The notes below the pieces were generated by a model. That model did not search any database, had not been told where the DNA came from, and saw only the letters and a program-made list of their open reading frames with translations. From assembly GCA_025210295.1 (NCBI GenBank), contig JAOASC010000002.1:62001-126000 (forward strand): a DNA stretch of 64,000 nt, given 5' to 3'. The stretch is from Flavobacteriales bacterium. Lineage in GTDB: Bacteria > Bacteroidota > Bacteroidia > Flavobacteriales_D > Parvicellaceae. The position numbers and the translations under genes were made by a program. Shown here piece by piece: positions 42,237 through 53,123 of the stretch; position 1 is the first letter of the stretch, and each line of letters begins with the position of its first letter.

Positions 42237-44957
42237 ATGAGTTTACACAAAGATTATAACGGAAAATATAAATATAAATGGTTTGATATCCCTTATTTAA
42301 AATTAAGTGGTTTGGAGCCGTTAACGATTACCCCTGAACTAAATTTTGTAAATATTGGAGAGCGTACCAATGTAACGGGGTCTCGAAAGTTTTTACGTTT
42401 AATAAAAACTGGAGCCTATGAAGAGGCTTTGCAAGTGGCAAGAGATCAGGTTGAAGGTGGTGCACAAATTATTGATATCAATATGGATGAGGGAATGTTA
42501 GATGGTGTTGATGCTATGCGAACATTTCTAAATCTAATAGCTTCAGAGCCAGATATTTCAAAAGTCCCGATTATGATAGATTCTTCGAAATGGGAAATCA
42601 TAGAAGAAGGGTTAAAATGTGTGCAAGGAAAGTGTGTCGTCAATTCAATCAGTTTAAAAGGCGGGGAAGAAGAGTTTATACAACAAGCTAAACTGATAAA
42701 AAGGTATGGAGCTGCTACCATAGTTATGGCATTCGATGAAGAAGGACAGGCAGACTCTTATGAAAAAAGAGTGCAAATGTGTGAGCGTTCCTATAGAATA
42801 TTAGTAGATAAAGTGGGGTTCCCTCCCCAAGATATCATTTTTGATCCTAATATATTTCCTGTAGCAACAGGGATTGAAGAACATAATAATAATGCACTAG
42901 ACTTTTTTAGAGCAACACGTTGGATTAGGGAGAATTTACCAGGAGCGCATGTGAGTGGTGGAGTAAGTAACGTCTCCTTTTCATTTAGAGGAAATAATGT
43001 AGTGAGAGAAGCTATGCATTCGGCCTTTTTATACCATGCGATTAATGAGGGGATGGATATGGGGATTGTTAATCCTGCTATGCTAGAAGTTTATGATGAT
43101 ATTCCTAAAGATATATTAGAGCATGTAGAAGATGTTTTGCTCAATCGGAGATCGGATGCGACAGAGCGACTACTTGACTTTGCAGAAACTGTAGTTGGAA
43201 CTGAAAAAAAAGAAGAAAAAACATTAGAATGGAGAACTAAATCAGTTCAAGAAAGACTAACACATGCTTTAGTAAAAGGAATAACAGAATACATAGATGA
43301 AGATGTAGAAGAATGTCGTCAACAATATACTCGACCAATTGAAGTCATTGAGGGGCCTTTGATGAGTGGGATGAATGTAGTGGGCGATTTGTTTGGAGCT
43401 GGGAAAATGTTTTTGCCTCAGGTTGTAAAGTCAGCTCGTGTAATGAAAAAGGCTGTAGCTTATTTATTACCCTATATAGAAGCCGAAAAAGATGGAGAAA
43501 GCGCTAGTGCAGGGAAAGTACTGATGGCAACAGTGAAGGGAGATGTACATGATATTGGTAAAAATATTGTTGGTGTTGTTTTAGGGTGTAACAACTATGA
43601 GGTTATCGATATCGGAGTAATGGTTCCAGGAAATGAAATTATAAAAAGAGCAAAAGAAGAAGGGGCAGATATTATTGGATTGAGTGGTTTGATCACCCCA
43701 TCTTTAGATGAAATGGTTGATGTAGCCAAAGAATTAGAACAATCAGGGTTAAATATTCCATTGATGATTGGTGGAGCTACTACTTCTAGAGTGCATACAG
43801 CAGTAAAAATAGAGCCCCATTTAAATAGCTCACAAGTGGTTCATGTTTTAGATGCGTCACGTTCTGTAACAGTTGTTGAAAGTTTACTAGGAAATAAAAA
43901 AGAGGCTTACATTTCAGAAATAAAAAGCGAATATGAAAAAGTAAGAGTTAATCATCAAAAAAAGCAAGGCCAAAAGTCGTTTTTAAGGTTAGAAGATGCA
44001 CGTGAAAATAAGATTCAGATTGATTGGAAAGCCGAAGATATTGCTATCCCAAATCAATTAGGAGTACAAGTGATAAAGGATTTTAATTTGTCGATGTTGG
44101 TTGATTTTATAGATTGGACGCCTTTCTTTCAAACTTGGGAGTTGCATGGCCGTTTTCCGAGAATATTAGAAGATAAAGTAGTAGGTGAAGAAGCTAAAAA
44201 ACTGTATGCCGATGCTCAAAAAATGTTAGAAAAAATTATCTCTGAAAAGTGGTTGACTGCTAATGCTGTTTATGGTTTGTTTCCTGCCAATTCAGTAAAC
44301 GATGATGATATTGAGATCTATACCAATGAAAATAGAAATGAAGTTGCTTTATTGTCTTGTCAAATGCGTCAGCAATTGAAAAAAGTGAAAGGAGCACCTA
44401 ACAATTGTTTAGCTGATTTTATTGCGCCTAAAGAAACAGGGATAAAAGATTATATAGGAGGTTTTGTTGTTACAACGGGATTAAATATAGAAGAACATAT
44501 CAAGCGCTTTGAAGCCGATCATGATGATTATAACTCAATACTATTAAAAGCATTAGCCGATCGTTTAGCAGAAGCATTTGCCGAGTACTTGCACCAAAAA
44601 GTAAGAAGAAAAGATTGGGGGTACGAAGTGGGAGGAGTATTTACAAATGAAGAATTGATTAAAGAGAAGTATAGAGGAATTCGACCTGCTCCAGGTTATC
44701 CGGCTTGCCCAGATCATACAGAAAAAATAGGGTTGTTTGAGTTGTTGAATGCAACAGAAAATACAGGGGTAGAGCTAACGGAAAGTTTAGCGATGTTTCC
44801 CGCATCTTCTGTAAGTGGGTGGTATTTCGCTCATCCTCAAAGTAAGTATTTTGGAGTAGGGAAAATAGAAAAGGATCAAGTACAAAGTTTGTCCATTCGA
44901 AAAAATATTCCATACGATAAAATGGAAAGGTGGCTGTCTTCTAGTTTGAATGGCTAG
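42237..44957 (+). CDS. metH: Methionine synthase, folate/cobalamin/activation half
   Basis: 906 residues from ATG 42237; the TTG 54 bases upstream is unlikely. Pterin-binding domain ([17 protein letters not shown]), cap and cobalamin domains (base-off His in [11 protein letters not shown], with [10 protein letters not shown]) and the SAM-binding activation domain ([15 protein letters not shown]). Works with the Hcy-binding protein above to methylate homocysteine. Under the SAM-I riboswitch if transcribed through the 181-bp gap. Confidence 0.95.
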   Translation: MSLHKDYNGKYKYKWFDIPYLKLSGLEPLTITPELNFVNIGERTNVTGSRKFLRLIKTGAYEEALQVARDQVEGGAQIIDINMDEGMLDGVDAMRTFLNLIASEPDISKVPIMIDSSKWEIIEEGLKCVQGKCVVNSISLKGGEEEFIQQAKLIKRYGAATIVMAFDEEGQADSYEKRVQMCERSYRILVDKVGFPPQDIIFDPNIFPVATGIEEHNNNALDFFRATRWIRENLPGAHVSGGVSNVSFSFRGNNVVREAMHSAFLYHAINEGMDMGIVNPAMLEVYDDIPKDILEHVEDVLLNRRSDATERLLDFAETVVGTEKKEEKTLEWRTKSVQERLTHALVKGITEYIDEDVEECRQQYTRPIEVIEGPLMSGMNVVGDLFGAGKMFLPQVVKSARVMKKAVAYLLPYIEAEKDGESASAGKVLMATVKGDVHDIGKNIVGVVLGCNNYEVIDIGVMVPGNEIIKRAKEEGADIIGLSGLITPSLDEMVDVAKELEQSGLNIPLMIGGATTSRVHTAVKIEPHLNSSQVVHVLDASRSVTVVESLLGNKKEAYISEIKSEYEKVRVNHQKKQGQKSFLRLEDARENKIQIDWKAEDIAIPNQLGVQVIKDFNLSMLVDFIDWTPFFQTWELHGRFPRILEDKVVGEEAKKLYADAQKMLEKIISEKWLTANAVYGLFPANSVNDDDIEIYTNENRNEVALLSCQMRQQLKKVKGAPNNCLADFIAPKETGIKDYIGGFVVTTGLNIEEHIKRFEADHDDYNSILLKALADRLAEAFAEYLHQKVRRKDWGYEVGGVFTNEELIKEKYRGIRPAPGYPACPDHTEKIGLFELLNATENTGVELTESLAMFPASSVSGWYFAHPQSKYFGVGKIEKDQVQSLSIRKNIPYDKMERWLSSSLNG

Positions 44958-45047
44958 GTTAGCATAGTGTTTTAACACAAAAAAAGCCCAAAAAATCGAA
45001 TCCTATTATTATCTTTACAGGTTTATAATGTTTTCAATAACAAGTTA

Positions 45048-45728
45048 ATGTCAGAAAAGAGATATATACAAGAGCAGGGTGATGATCATGTAGGTACAAG
45101 TTTAGAAACGCCTATAAAGGAGAATGCTTTTGATCTGAGTGATGCTGAAAAAATAACACAAATTTCAGAGCACTTTGAAAAAATAATGGATGTTTTAGGG
45201 TTGGACTTAACAGACGATAGTTTGGCCGGAACACCAGAGCGTGTAGCAAAAATGTTTGTAGAGGAAATTTTTAGTGGATTAAATCCAGCTAATGAGCCAT
45301 CTACATCTTTGTTTGAAAATACTTACCAGTATAATGAAATGTTGGTAGAAAAAGATATTGAATTGTATTCATATTGTGAACATCATTTTGTACCGATTAT
45401 CGGAAAAGTGCATGTTGCATATATTCCTGAAGAAAATGTGGTAGGACTATCTAAAATCAATAGATATGTTCAATATTTTGCGAAAAGACCTCAAGTGCAG
45501 GAGCGCTTAACTAGACAAATTGTAGCCAAAATGCAAGCTGTTTTAGGCACGGAAAATGTCTGTTGCGTAATAGAAGCAAAACACTTGTGTGTAAACATGA
45601 GGGGAGTAAAAGACTCTAAATGTAGTACCGTAACAGCAGAATATGGAGGACGTTTTAAAGATCCTCAGGTGAAGCAAGAATTTTTAAATCACATTAACAG
45701 CACATCGAATTTAACAGACAATGAGTAA
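45048..45728 (+). CDS. folE: GTP cyclohydrolase I
   Basis: 226 residues. [18 protein letters not shown], zinc site [18 protein letters not shown], and [18 protein letters not shown]. Forms dihydroneopterin triphosphate for folate. It overlaps cysS by 8 bp. A near-match -7 box (TATCTTTA at 45010-45017) lies upstream. Confidence 0.96.
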   Translation: MSEKRYIQEQGDDHVGTSLETPIKENAFDLSDAEKITQISEHFEKIMDVLGLDLTDDSLAGTPERVAKMFVEEIFSGLNPANEPSTSLFENTYQYNEMLVEKDIELYSYCEHHFVPIIGKVHVAYIPEENVVGLSKINRYVQYFAKRPQVQERLTRQIVAKMQAVLGTENVCCVIEAKHLCVNMRGVKDSKCSTVTAEYGGRFKDPQVKQEFLNHINSTSNLTDNE

Positions 45729-47217
45729 AATTGATTCTAACCAGATTTTTATATACAATTCTCTAAATGGAGAGAAAGAAGAATTTAAACCAGTTAGTAA
45801 ACCCAATTTAGGTATTTATGTATGTGGACCTACAGTTTATAGCTACGTCCATTTAGGAAATTGTCGTACATTTTTGTCTTTCGATAATGTAGTACGTTAC
45901 TTTAAGTTTTTAGGATACAATGTTCGCTACGTAAGAAATATTACTGATGCTGGTCATTTGGTGGATGATGCTGAAGAAGGTGAAGATAAAATATCTAAAA
46001 AAGCTCGTTTGGAAAAATTAGAGCCAATGGAAATCGTTCAAAAATACACCTTGGATTTTCATGATGTATTGCGTAAATTTAATGCGCTTCCTCCAAGTAT
46101 AGAACCAACTGCAACAGGGCATATTGTTGAGCAAATCAATATGGTGAAAACCATCTTAGACAAAGGTTTAGCCTATGAGGCTAATGGCTCTGTGTATTTT
46201 GATGTTAAGAAATACAATGAAGAAGGGGGAGGTTATGGTGAACTTTCTGGAAGAAATATAGAAGATTTAATGGCTGGATCTAGAGAATTAGATGGACAGT
46301 CAGAAAAAAAGAATCCTCAAGATTTTGCTTTGTGGAAAAAAGCATCACCTGAACATATTATGCGTTGGGATTCTCCATGGGGAGAAGGTTTTCCTGGTTG
46401 GCATTTAGAGTGTTCAGCAATGGGGACCAAATATTTAGGAGAACAGTTCGATATTCATGGTGGAGGTATTGATTTAAAATTTCCGCATCATGAATGTGAA
46501 ATTGCACAAGGAAAAGCTTGTAATGGAGTTAGTCCAGTAAATTATTGGATGCATGCGAATATGTTGACCTTGAACGGGCAAAAAATGAGCAAGTCGACAG
46601 GAAATACACTGTTGCCTCATGAACTGTTTAGTGGAGAGAATAATCTGTTGGAAAAAGCATATTCTCCAATGGTAGTACGATTTTTTATGCTACAAGCTCA
46701 TTATCGTAGTGTGTTAGATTTTTCTAGTGAGGCTTTAAATGCTTCAGAGAAAGGTTTTAACAAGTTAATGGAGGCGAAGAAAGCTTTGAATCAATTAGAA
46801 TATAAGTCTGGCACAATTTCTGAAACAGAAGAACAAAAAGTTCTGGATTTAATTGCTGCTACTTATGCGAATATGAATGATGATTTTAATACACCAAAAA
46901 CAATCGCTGTATTGTTTGAAATGGTCAACAAAATCAACAAAATGATTACAAGTAATGCGATTGATTTGTCAGAAAAAGTATTTGATGAATTAAAAGCTAC
47001 GTTTAATGGTTTTATTGAAGATGTTTTTGGGTTAATTTCTGAAAATAAAAATGATAATGGAGTATTAGATGGAGCGATCCAATTGTTGATTAATATGCGA
47101 AAAGAGGCTAAGCAAAATAAAGATTATGCATTGTCAGATCAAATTCGCGATCAATTAAACGATTTGGGTGTACAGCTAAAAGACAGTAAAGAAGGAACTA
47201 CATACACAATTAAATAA
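45721..47217 (+). CDS. cysS: Cysteinyl-tRNA synthetase
   Basis: 498 residues. HIGH-type motif in [17 protein letters not shown], zinc-binding Cys/His in the CysS insertion ([19 protein letters not shown]) and KMSKSTGNT. Starts 8 bp inside folE. Confidence 0.97.
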   Translation: MSKIDSNQIFIYNSLNGEKEEFKPVSKPNLGIYVCGPTVYSYVHLGNCRTFLSFDNVVRYFKFLGYNVRYVRNITDAGHLVDDAEEGEDKISKKARLEKLEPMEIVQKYTLDFHDVLRKFNALPPSIEPTATGHIVEQINMVKTILDKGLAYEANGSVYFDVKKYNEEGGGYGELSGRNIEDLMAGSRELDGQSEKKNPQDFALWKKASPEHIMRWDSPWGEGFPGWHLECSAMGTKYLGEQFDIHGGGIDLKFPHHECEIAQGKACNGVSPVNYWMHANMLTLNGQKMSKSTGNTLLPHELFSGENNLLEKAYSPMVVRFFMLQAHYRSVLDFSSEALNASEKGFNKLMEAKKALNQLEYKSGTISETEEQKVLDLIAATYANMNDDFNTPKTIAVLFEMVNKINKMITSNAIDLSEKVFDELKATFNGFIEDVFGLISENKNDNGVLDGAIQLLINMRKEAKQNKDYALSDQIRDQLNDLGVQLKDSKEGTTYTIK

Positions 47218-47229
47218 TAAACAACAGAA

Positions 47230-48453
47230 ATGAAAGCAATTTTAAAGCAAGGTTTAGTTGGAGTTTTCATGTCGGCAAGTGTACTAGCACTTGGGCAGGA
47301 GAAGTTTGAGACTAATAAGGAAGGAAGTGAGTATAAGTTTAAAGTAATAAAAGACTTAGAAGCCACAGATGTCCAAAACCAAGGAAGAACAGGAACATGT
47401 TGGAGTTTTTCTTCATTATCGTTTTTCGAATCAGAAATTTTAAGGTTAGGTCACGGGAAGCATAATCTGTCTGAGATGTTTATTGCTCGTAATGCATACA
47501 TTGGTAAAGCAGAAAACTTCTTAAGAATGTATGGAACATTTACATTTGGACCAGGTGGTGCATTTCACGATATTCCATGGGTGATTAGAAGATATGGTAT
47601 TGTTCCAGAAGAAGTTTATAAGGGATTAAATTATGGTGATACCATTCATCGCCATGCAGAAATGGAGGCAATTTTAGGAGCTACTGTAAAAGAATTGGCT
47701 AAAAAACCACAAAACGATCACTTAACGCCTGTTTGGAAAAAGGCTTATACAGGTATTTTAGATGCTTATTTAGGAGACTTGCCAGATAATGTAGAGGATT
47801 TTAAATTTACTTATGAAGGAAAGGAGTATACACCAAAATCATACTCAGAATCTTTAGGGTTAAACATGGATGATTATGTTTCTTTAACATCGTATACACA
47901 TCACCCATTTTATTCTCAATTTGTTTTAGAGGTACAAGATAACTGGGCGATGCAATCAGGTTATAACTTGCCTTTAGATGAGTTTATGCAAGTAATGGAA
48001 GATGCGATTAAAAATGGTTATACTTTCGCTTGGGGAGCTGATGTCTCTGAAAAAGGATTCAATTATAGAGATGCTTTAGCAATCTTACCTGAAGATGAAT
48101 CAACAATCAAAAGAGAAGGAAGAGATAATAAGCACTTTAGTGATGCAGGAGCAAAGAAAATTAGTAACGCATTTGTTACTCCTGTAAAAGAGCGTATTGT
48201 TACTCAAGAAGAACGTCAGATTGCTTTCGATAACCAAGAAACAACTGATGATCATGGAATGCATGTTACTGGTTTAGTGGAAGACCAAAACGGAACAAAA
48301 TATTTTATCGTTAAAAACTCTTGGGGAAAAAGTAATGAATGCGATGGATACTTTTACGCATCATTTCCTTATGCTAGATATAAAACAATGAATATCTTAA
48401 TCCATAAAGATGCAATCAATAAAAAACTACAAAAGAAATTGGGTATAAAATAA
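47230..48453 (+). CDS. Exported C1-family cysteine peptidase (bleomycin hydrolase-like)
   Basis: 407 residues. Signal peptide (MSASVLALGQ). Papain-fold triad: Cys57 in QGRTGTCWSFSS, His in DDHGMHVTG, Asn in VKNSWGKSNE. Layout of aminopeptidase C/bleomycin hydrolase, but with export signal, so it acts outside the cytosol. It follows cysS by 12 bp, likely one transcript. Confidence 0.9.
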   Translation: MKAILKQGLVGVFMSASVLALGQEKFETNKEGSEYKFKVIKDLEATDVQNQGRTGTCWSFSSLSFFESEILRLGHGKHNLSEMFIARNAYIGKAENFLRMYGTFTFGPGGAFHDIPWVIRRYGIVPEEVYKGLNYGDTIHRHAEMEAILGATVKELAKKPQNDHLTPVWKKAYTGILDAYLGDLPDNVEDFKFTYEGKEYTPKSYSESLGLNMDDYVSLTSYTHHPFYSQFVLEVQDNWAMQSGYNLPLDEFMQVMEDAIKNGYTFAWGADVSEKGFNYRDALAILPEDESTIKREGRDNKHFSDAGAKKISNAFVTPVKERIVTQEERQIAFDNQETTDDHGMHVTGLVEDQNGTKYFIVKNSWGKSNECDGYFYASFPYARYKTMNILIHKDAINKKLQKKLGIK

Positions 48454-48474
48454 CCTCATATAATTTGTAAAAGA

Positions 48475-48507
48475 ATAAAGGCACTTGTTTTAAACAAGTG
48501 TCTTTAT
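48475..48507 (+). terminator. Rho-independent terminator
   Basis: Near-perfect palindrome (AAAGGCACTTGTTT with AAACAAGTGTCTTT) ending the folE-cysS-peptidase transcript. T run is short. Confidence 0.7.
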
Positions 48508-48631
48508 TGCTTTTGGGGAATCATTTATTTTGTGAAAAGTTTTTGTGGAAAAAATAAAGTCTTTAAGTTGGGAAATAGTTGTTTTTGTCAAGGTTATGTA
48601 CTTCTTTTGCGCTAAATTAAAAATCCTAATT

Positions 48632-51600
48632 ATGAAAAAAAATTACATGACTTTATCCACGTTGTTGTTTGCAGGGTTATTGTTTTTTAGCTCAGCTAAA
48701 GCACAGTATTCTGGGAGTTATACAGTGGGAGGAACAGCACCAGATTTTGCGTCAATTCAAACAGCAGCAGATGCTTTGTCAAACCAAGGTATATCTGGAG
48801 CAGTAACCTTAAATATTAGAGACGGTATTTATAACGAAAATGTTGTACAAAATTTCGTTTCAGGTGTATCCAATGTGAATACAATAACTTATCAAAGTGA
48901 AAGTGCAGATAGCTCAGCAGTTAAAATAAGCGTCGCTTCTGGTTTTAACTTTTATACCGATAGTGTGAGTTATATTAACTTCAAAAATATCTCATTTCAA
49001 AATGCTGCATCAGATACAATGTTGTATATGCACGATGTAAAAAGTGTAGAGTTTTTACAGAATAACTTTGTAGGAGCTTTGGCTTATGGTGTTTATGTCG
49101 AAAGTGGAGATGTGAATGTTGAGAGTATCAATTTAAATAGTAACACTTTTAATACAGAATACGGTTTTAATCTGTCAAGTGTAAATGAAGTGAGTGCTTT
49201 TGAATTGTCAGGGAATAAGTTTAATAATACAATGCACTCTTTACGAATTGATTGTGAGGGGAACCTAAACTTATTTACCAGTCAGAATGATAGTGTTGTG
49301 TCTGTAAATGGTAGTGGAATATATATTGATGCACAATTAGATATTCATAACACTACAATAAACAACCTTTATGTGTCAAGTTTTGAAGATGCTGTATGGA
49401 TTGACTCAGAATACGATGTCTTAAATACTACTGTAAATAACTCAACACTATTATCTACAGCTGATGGACTACATATAAGAGGTTATGCTGGAAAAATAGG
49501 AAATACAAATGTTGAAAGCACTACGATTACAGTAGGAGAAGATGCGTTTGATTTAACAAGTAATGAAGCCATTGATAGTGTGACTGTCAATAATTCGACT
49601 TTATATTCAACATCAGGAAGCGGAGCTAAAATCAGAGGGTACTATTCTGGTGTAACTAATATAGAAGTAACCAATACAAAATCTTATGGAGCAGATGGTT
49701 ATGGAATGCGATTAGAAAGTGATTTTTTAGTAGAGAACGCTTATTTTTATAATGATTCAATAATGAGTGAAACCTCAAAAGGTCTTTATATTGATGGAGA
49801 TCAAAAAATTGAAAATATTACTGTTGATCACTCTCACTTTTGGACTGATACAATGAATGCAAGTTATGCACTAGACCTTTATAATTCTGATTATATTCTA
49901 AATAATATTACCATTACTAATTCAAGCTTTTTAGGGTATGGAGGAATCGACCTTGAGGGGAATACTTATAGTAATAATGTTTTAATTGACAGTTGTACAG
50001 TGCACGCTACTGGAAGCAATGCCATCAACACTTATTTTGATGATAATGTGGCAAGAAATTGGACGATTTCTAACTCTTCTTTTAGAAGTGATCACTCTTC
50101 AGGAATACGATTGTATGGTTCAGATGCAGCATTTCATAATTTCCATATTTTCAACTGTGATGTTTGGGCAAACAGCAAAGCACTTTATCTAGATTCTGAT
50201 GATGATATTCATAATTGTTCTGTTCGAAACTCAACTTTAACTTCAAAAAATAGTTACGTTTTAGATGTTGAGACCTATGATGGAGGGTTGAGAAATTTTG
50301 TGTTGGATTCTACAATTTGTACCCGTTTATTACCAGGAAAGGTAGCAGAAATTGAATCCAACTATTTAGTAGGAGATTCTATTTGGGTAACCAACTCTTC
50401 TTTTATTTGTGATAGTATTTCTGACAATACCTATGGAGAAGCATTGGACTTAGAATCAGATTATGGAGATTGGTTAAATGTATGGGTTCAAAATAATACA
50501 TTTAAAGGATATGACGGGATAAAAGTAGAAGCCGACTATGGAGGAACTCATAACGTATGGATTGAACATAATGATATTATAGCACACAATAGAGGGGTTT
50601 ATGTAGATGGAATAGGTACAGACTGTCATATTCAGTACAATACAATAAGTCCTAATAATGATACTTTAGCAAAAGGAATAGAAATTAGAGGTAGTGAAGG
50701 AATCTCAGAAGGGTTTTATATTGAGCATAATACAATTAGTAGTATAGATCAATATGGAATTTATTTAAATAGAGGACATAACTATTATGTAAGAAATAAT
50801 ACATTAATGGCGCCAAAAGCAACTGGTAATGCGCAATTGTTTTATGCCTATAATGTGAAAAAATATATGGAAGTTGTTGCCAATAAATTATACTCAGAAC
50901 ATGAGATGTATGGAGTACACCTTTCAAATTGTAATTTCATAGATGCTGATGGGTTGATTGCCAACAACTTTATTTCAGGTACAGATTATAGTGTCTTAAT
51001 CGAGAACTCAAGTAAGGTAAATGTAATTCATAACTCTACGAGTTCACCTTCAAATATAGCTGCTTTAAGATTGTCGTATGTCAATGAGGTAGATGCCTAC
51101 AATAATATTTTTTCAATCAATAATGGAGGAGCGGGAACAGTTTATGATTTTTGGAATGCTTACACTATTAATTTAGATTACAATGTTTTTGAATTTGATA
51201 CTATAGGAAATAATTTTTCAAGTTCAGATTATATAACTAATGGATTAGCACAATGGTCTTCAATAACGGGTTATGATACACATTCTTTTTATGCTGATCC
51301 AGCCTATGTTAACGATACGACAGATTTACATACTGATTGTAGCGGTTCAGTTTTAGTGGCGGGATTACCAGTGAGTTATGTAATGTCTGATGTAGATGGA
51401 AATGCTAGGTCAACAGTTCCAACAATTGGAGCAGATGAAATTTTAACCAATGAAAATGTTTTTGCTTCAGATGTAGCTTGGATATGTGATTCTCCTATAG
51501 AATTAAATGCTGGAGCTTCGTCAGGCAGTGTTGCTTATTTATGGAGTACGGGAGAAACAAGTCAAATAATAGCTGTTAATGATATCGGGGAATATACTGT

Positions 51601-52165
51601 TTCAGTAACAGATGCTTGTGGTTCATATACCGATACAATTGACGTTGCATTTAACCCAGAAACAGTTGCAAGTGCTAATAGTTCAATCTCCTTTGTTACC
51701 GCTTCGTTTTCTAATACATCGATTAATGCTGATAGTTATTTATGGAACTTTGGTGACGGTACAACAAGCGAAGCAATGAATCCTACACATGTATATGCAA
51801 CTACTGGTATTTATACTGTTACATTGATTGCATACGGAAATTGTAATAACGATACCTTAGTATTTGAGGTTACTCCAGCTGTAGTAGGAGTAGAAGAAGA
51901 GTTAGAAGAGGTTGTCAATATGGTTGTGTATCCAAATCCAGTTAGAGACCTCTTAACTGTTGAGTTAGGTCAAGTACGTGGAGAGCAAATTGCTATTTCA
52001 ATTATTGATATTAGTGGACAAATATTAAGTCATAAAATATTAAATGCTACGCCTGAAGAGTTGGTTTATACTCAGGATGTTGGCCGTTTAGTTGCAGGAG
52101 TTTATTTTGTTAAGGTAACAATAGATAATAATAGAGCTAAAATAGTTAAGCTGATAAAGAGCTAA
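48632..52165 (+). CDS. Beta-helix surface protein with PKD and T9SS domains
   Basis: 1178 residues from ATG 48632, the start with a signal peptide (MTLSTLLFAGLLFFSSAKAQ); the frame opens earlier at TTG 48545. Residues about 20-900 are a long right-handed beta-helix of repeated Asn/Asp-rich strands (e.g. NITVDHSHFW, NTISSIDQYGIYLNRG), as in PbH1 proteins. Then an Ig-like segment, a PKD domain (YLWNFGDGTTSEAMNPTHVY) and a T9SS type A sorting domain (VVYPNPVRDLLTVELG). Adhesin or polysaccharide-binding/degrading role possible; no catalytic triad seen. Confidence 0.85.
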   Translation: MKKNYMTLSTLLFAGLLFFSSAKAQYSGSYTVGGTAPDFASIQTAADALSNQGISGAVTLNIRDGIYNENVVQNFVSGVSNVNTITYQSESADSSAVKISVASGFNFYTDSVSYINFKNISFQNAASDTMLYMHDVKSVEFLQNNFVGALAYGVYVESGDVNVESINLNSNTFNTEYGFNLSSVNEVSAFELSGNKFNNTMHSLRIDCEGNLNLFTSQNDSVVSVNGSGIYIDAQLDIHNTTINNLYVSSFEDAVWIDSEYDVLNTTVNNSTLLSTADGLHIRGYAGKIGNTNVESTTITVGEDAFDLTSNEAIDSVTVNNSTLYSTSGSGAKIRGYYSGVTNIEVTNTKSYGADGYGMRLESDFLVENAYFYNDSIMSETSKGLYIDGDQKIENITVDHSHFWTDTMNASYALDLYNSDYILNNITITNSSFLGYGGIDLEGNTYSNNVLIDSCTVHATGSNAINTYFDDNVARNWTISNSSFRSDHSSGIRLYGSDAAFHNFHIFNCDVWANSKALYLDSDDDIHNCSVRNSTLTSKNSYVLDVETYDGGLRNFVLDSTICTRLLPGKVAEIESNYLVGDSIWVTNSSFICDSISDNTYGEALDLESDYGDWLNVWVQNNTFKGYDGIKVEADYGGTHNVWIEHNDIIAHNRGVYVDGIGTDCHIQYNTISPNNDTLAKGIEIRGSEGISEGFYIEHNTISSIDQYGIYLNRGHNYYVRNNTLMAPKATGNAQLFYAYNVKKYMEVVANKLYSEHEMYGVHLSNCNFIDADGLIANNFISGTDYSVLIENSSKVNVIHNSTSSPSNIAALRLSYVNEVDAYNNIFSINNGGAGTVYDFWNAYTINLDYNVFEFDTIGNNFSSSDYITNGLAQWSSITGYDTHSFYADPAYVNDTTDLHTDCSGSVLVAGLPVSYVMSDVDGNARSTVPTIGADEILTNENVFASDVAWICDSPIELNAGASSGSVAYLWSTGETSQIIAVNDIGEYTVSVTDACGSYTDTIDVAFNPETVASANSSISFVTASFSNTSINADSYLWNFGDGTTSEAMNPTHVYATTGIYTVTLIAYGNCNNDTLVFEVTPAVVGVEEELEEVVNMVVYPNPVRDLLTVELGQVRGEQIAISIIDISGQILSHKILNATPEELVYTQDVGRLVAGVYFVKVTIDNNRAKIVKLIKS

Positions 52166-52195
52166 CACTCTTATTAAGTAAAAATAGAAATTTTT

Positions 52196-52234
52196 AAAGC
52201 CAGTTGTTTTATCAAAAGCAACTGGCTTTTTTTT
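52196..52234 (+). terminator. Rho-independent terminator
   Basis: Stem AAAGCCAGTTG...CAACTGGCTTT, then eight or more T. Ends the beta-helix gene. Confidence 0.9.
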
Positions 52235-52597
52235 GTTCTGAATGTTTTATAACGGAATAAAATTAAGGTGTTCAGATAGACTTTTCTTACCAGATTGTAA
52301 ATGTTATGCGAACAACTTGTTTAGTGCTGTTTTTCTATAATACTTAAGCTCTAAGTGTTTGTTGGGAGGTGCTTTAGATTTGTTAACAATTAAGTGGTCG
52401 TTTATGGAGAGGAATCTTTGTTTGTGGGTGTATATTGTTGATAACCAGATTAGTGTGGTAAAGAGTGAAAGCTACTTTTGTAAAGAGAGTCTAATTGCAC
52501 AAAAATCGTCAAAAAATGACCGTTAAATAGAAAAAACGATAGGTGTATACCTTAAATCGCTAGCTATGGTTACACTTATGTTATAATACCAAAAATT
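52235..52597. other. Gene-free leader of the giant-protein operon
   Basis: After the terminator there is no open frame up to 52598. A -7 box (TACTTTTG, 52473-52480) is the only clear signal; the leader would be about 110 nt. No known riboswitch was recognised. Confidence 0.5.
52473..52480 (+). promoter_or_regulatory. Bacteroidota -7 box (TACTTTTG)
   Basis: Exact TAnnTTTG match 117 bases before the first gene of the operon. No properly spaced -33 TTG. Confidence 0.4.
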
Positions 52598-53119
52598 ATG
52601 AAAACACTAATATTAGTTTCTTTATTGCTTTTTATACAGCTTCAGTATTGTTCACAGGTAACAATTTCTACACCACTCTCATTATCCATTTCTGTAGAGG
52701 AGGTAGATAATGGAGTTATGAATAATAATGATTTACAAATGCTTGATTCAGTAATGTTAAATGATCCTGCAATGCAAGAAGACCCTATGATAATTCAATA
52801 TAAAACAGAGTTATTACAACACCAGGGGGAGCTCAATGGTTTAGTAAAAATGTATATCATACTTAGTGATACGGCAGATATAGCCAAAATACACTATAAA
52901 ATGGGAAGAGCCCAAAATTCAAATGATGTGCTTAACGGGAATGTTGTTTATGATGATAATCAAATCCATGGAGCAATAACTTATAGTAGAACATTAAATC
53001 AAATAAAATTGGTTTTAGGAATGTACAACAATGTTGGTGATCTATATGGAGAGGTATACTTAGAAGATAATCAGGGAAGATTGTCAAATACAGTTCAAGC
53101 AGAATATCATAAACAATAA
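52598..53119 (+). CDS. Small exported protein, unknown
   Basis: 173 residues with signal peptide (MKTLILVSLLLFIQLQYCSQ). Beta-rich, with acidic segments (NNNDLQMLDSVMLNDPAMQ). No family recognised. The giant modular protein gene starts 4 bp after it, so it is probably its partner. Confidence 0.6.
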   Translation: MKTLILVSLLLFIQLQYCSQVTISTPLSLSISVEEVDNGVMNNNDLQMLDSVMLNDPAMQEDPMIIQYKTELLQHQGELNGLVKMYIILSDTADIAKIHYKMGRAQNSNDVLNGNVVYDDNQIHGAITYSRTLNQIKLVLGMYNNVGDLYGEVYLEDNQGRLSNTVQAEYHKQ

Positions 53120-53123
53120 AGAG

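Noticed and set aside
41051..44957. metH broken by a frameshift
   Set aside because: The two parts are separated by 181 bp, each with its own start and stop and full domains; split MetH is normal in Bacteroidota.
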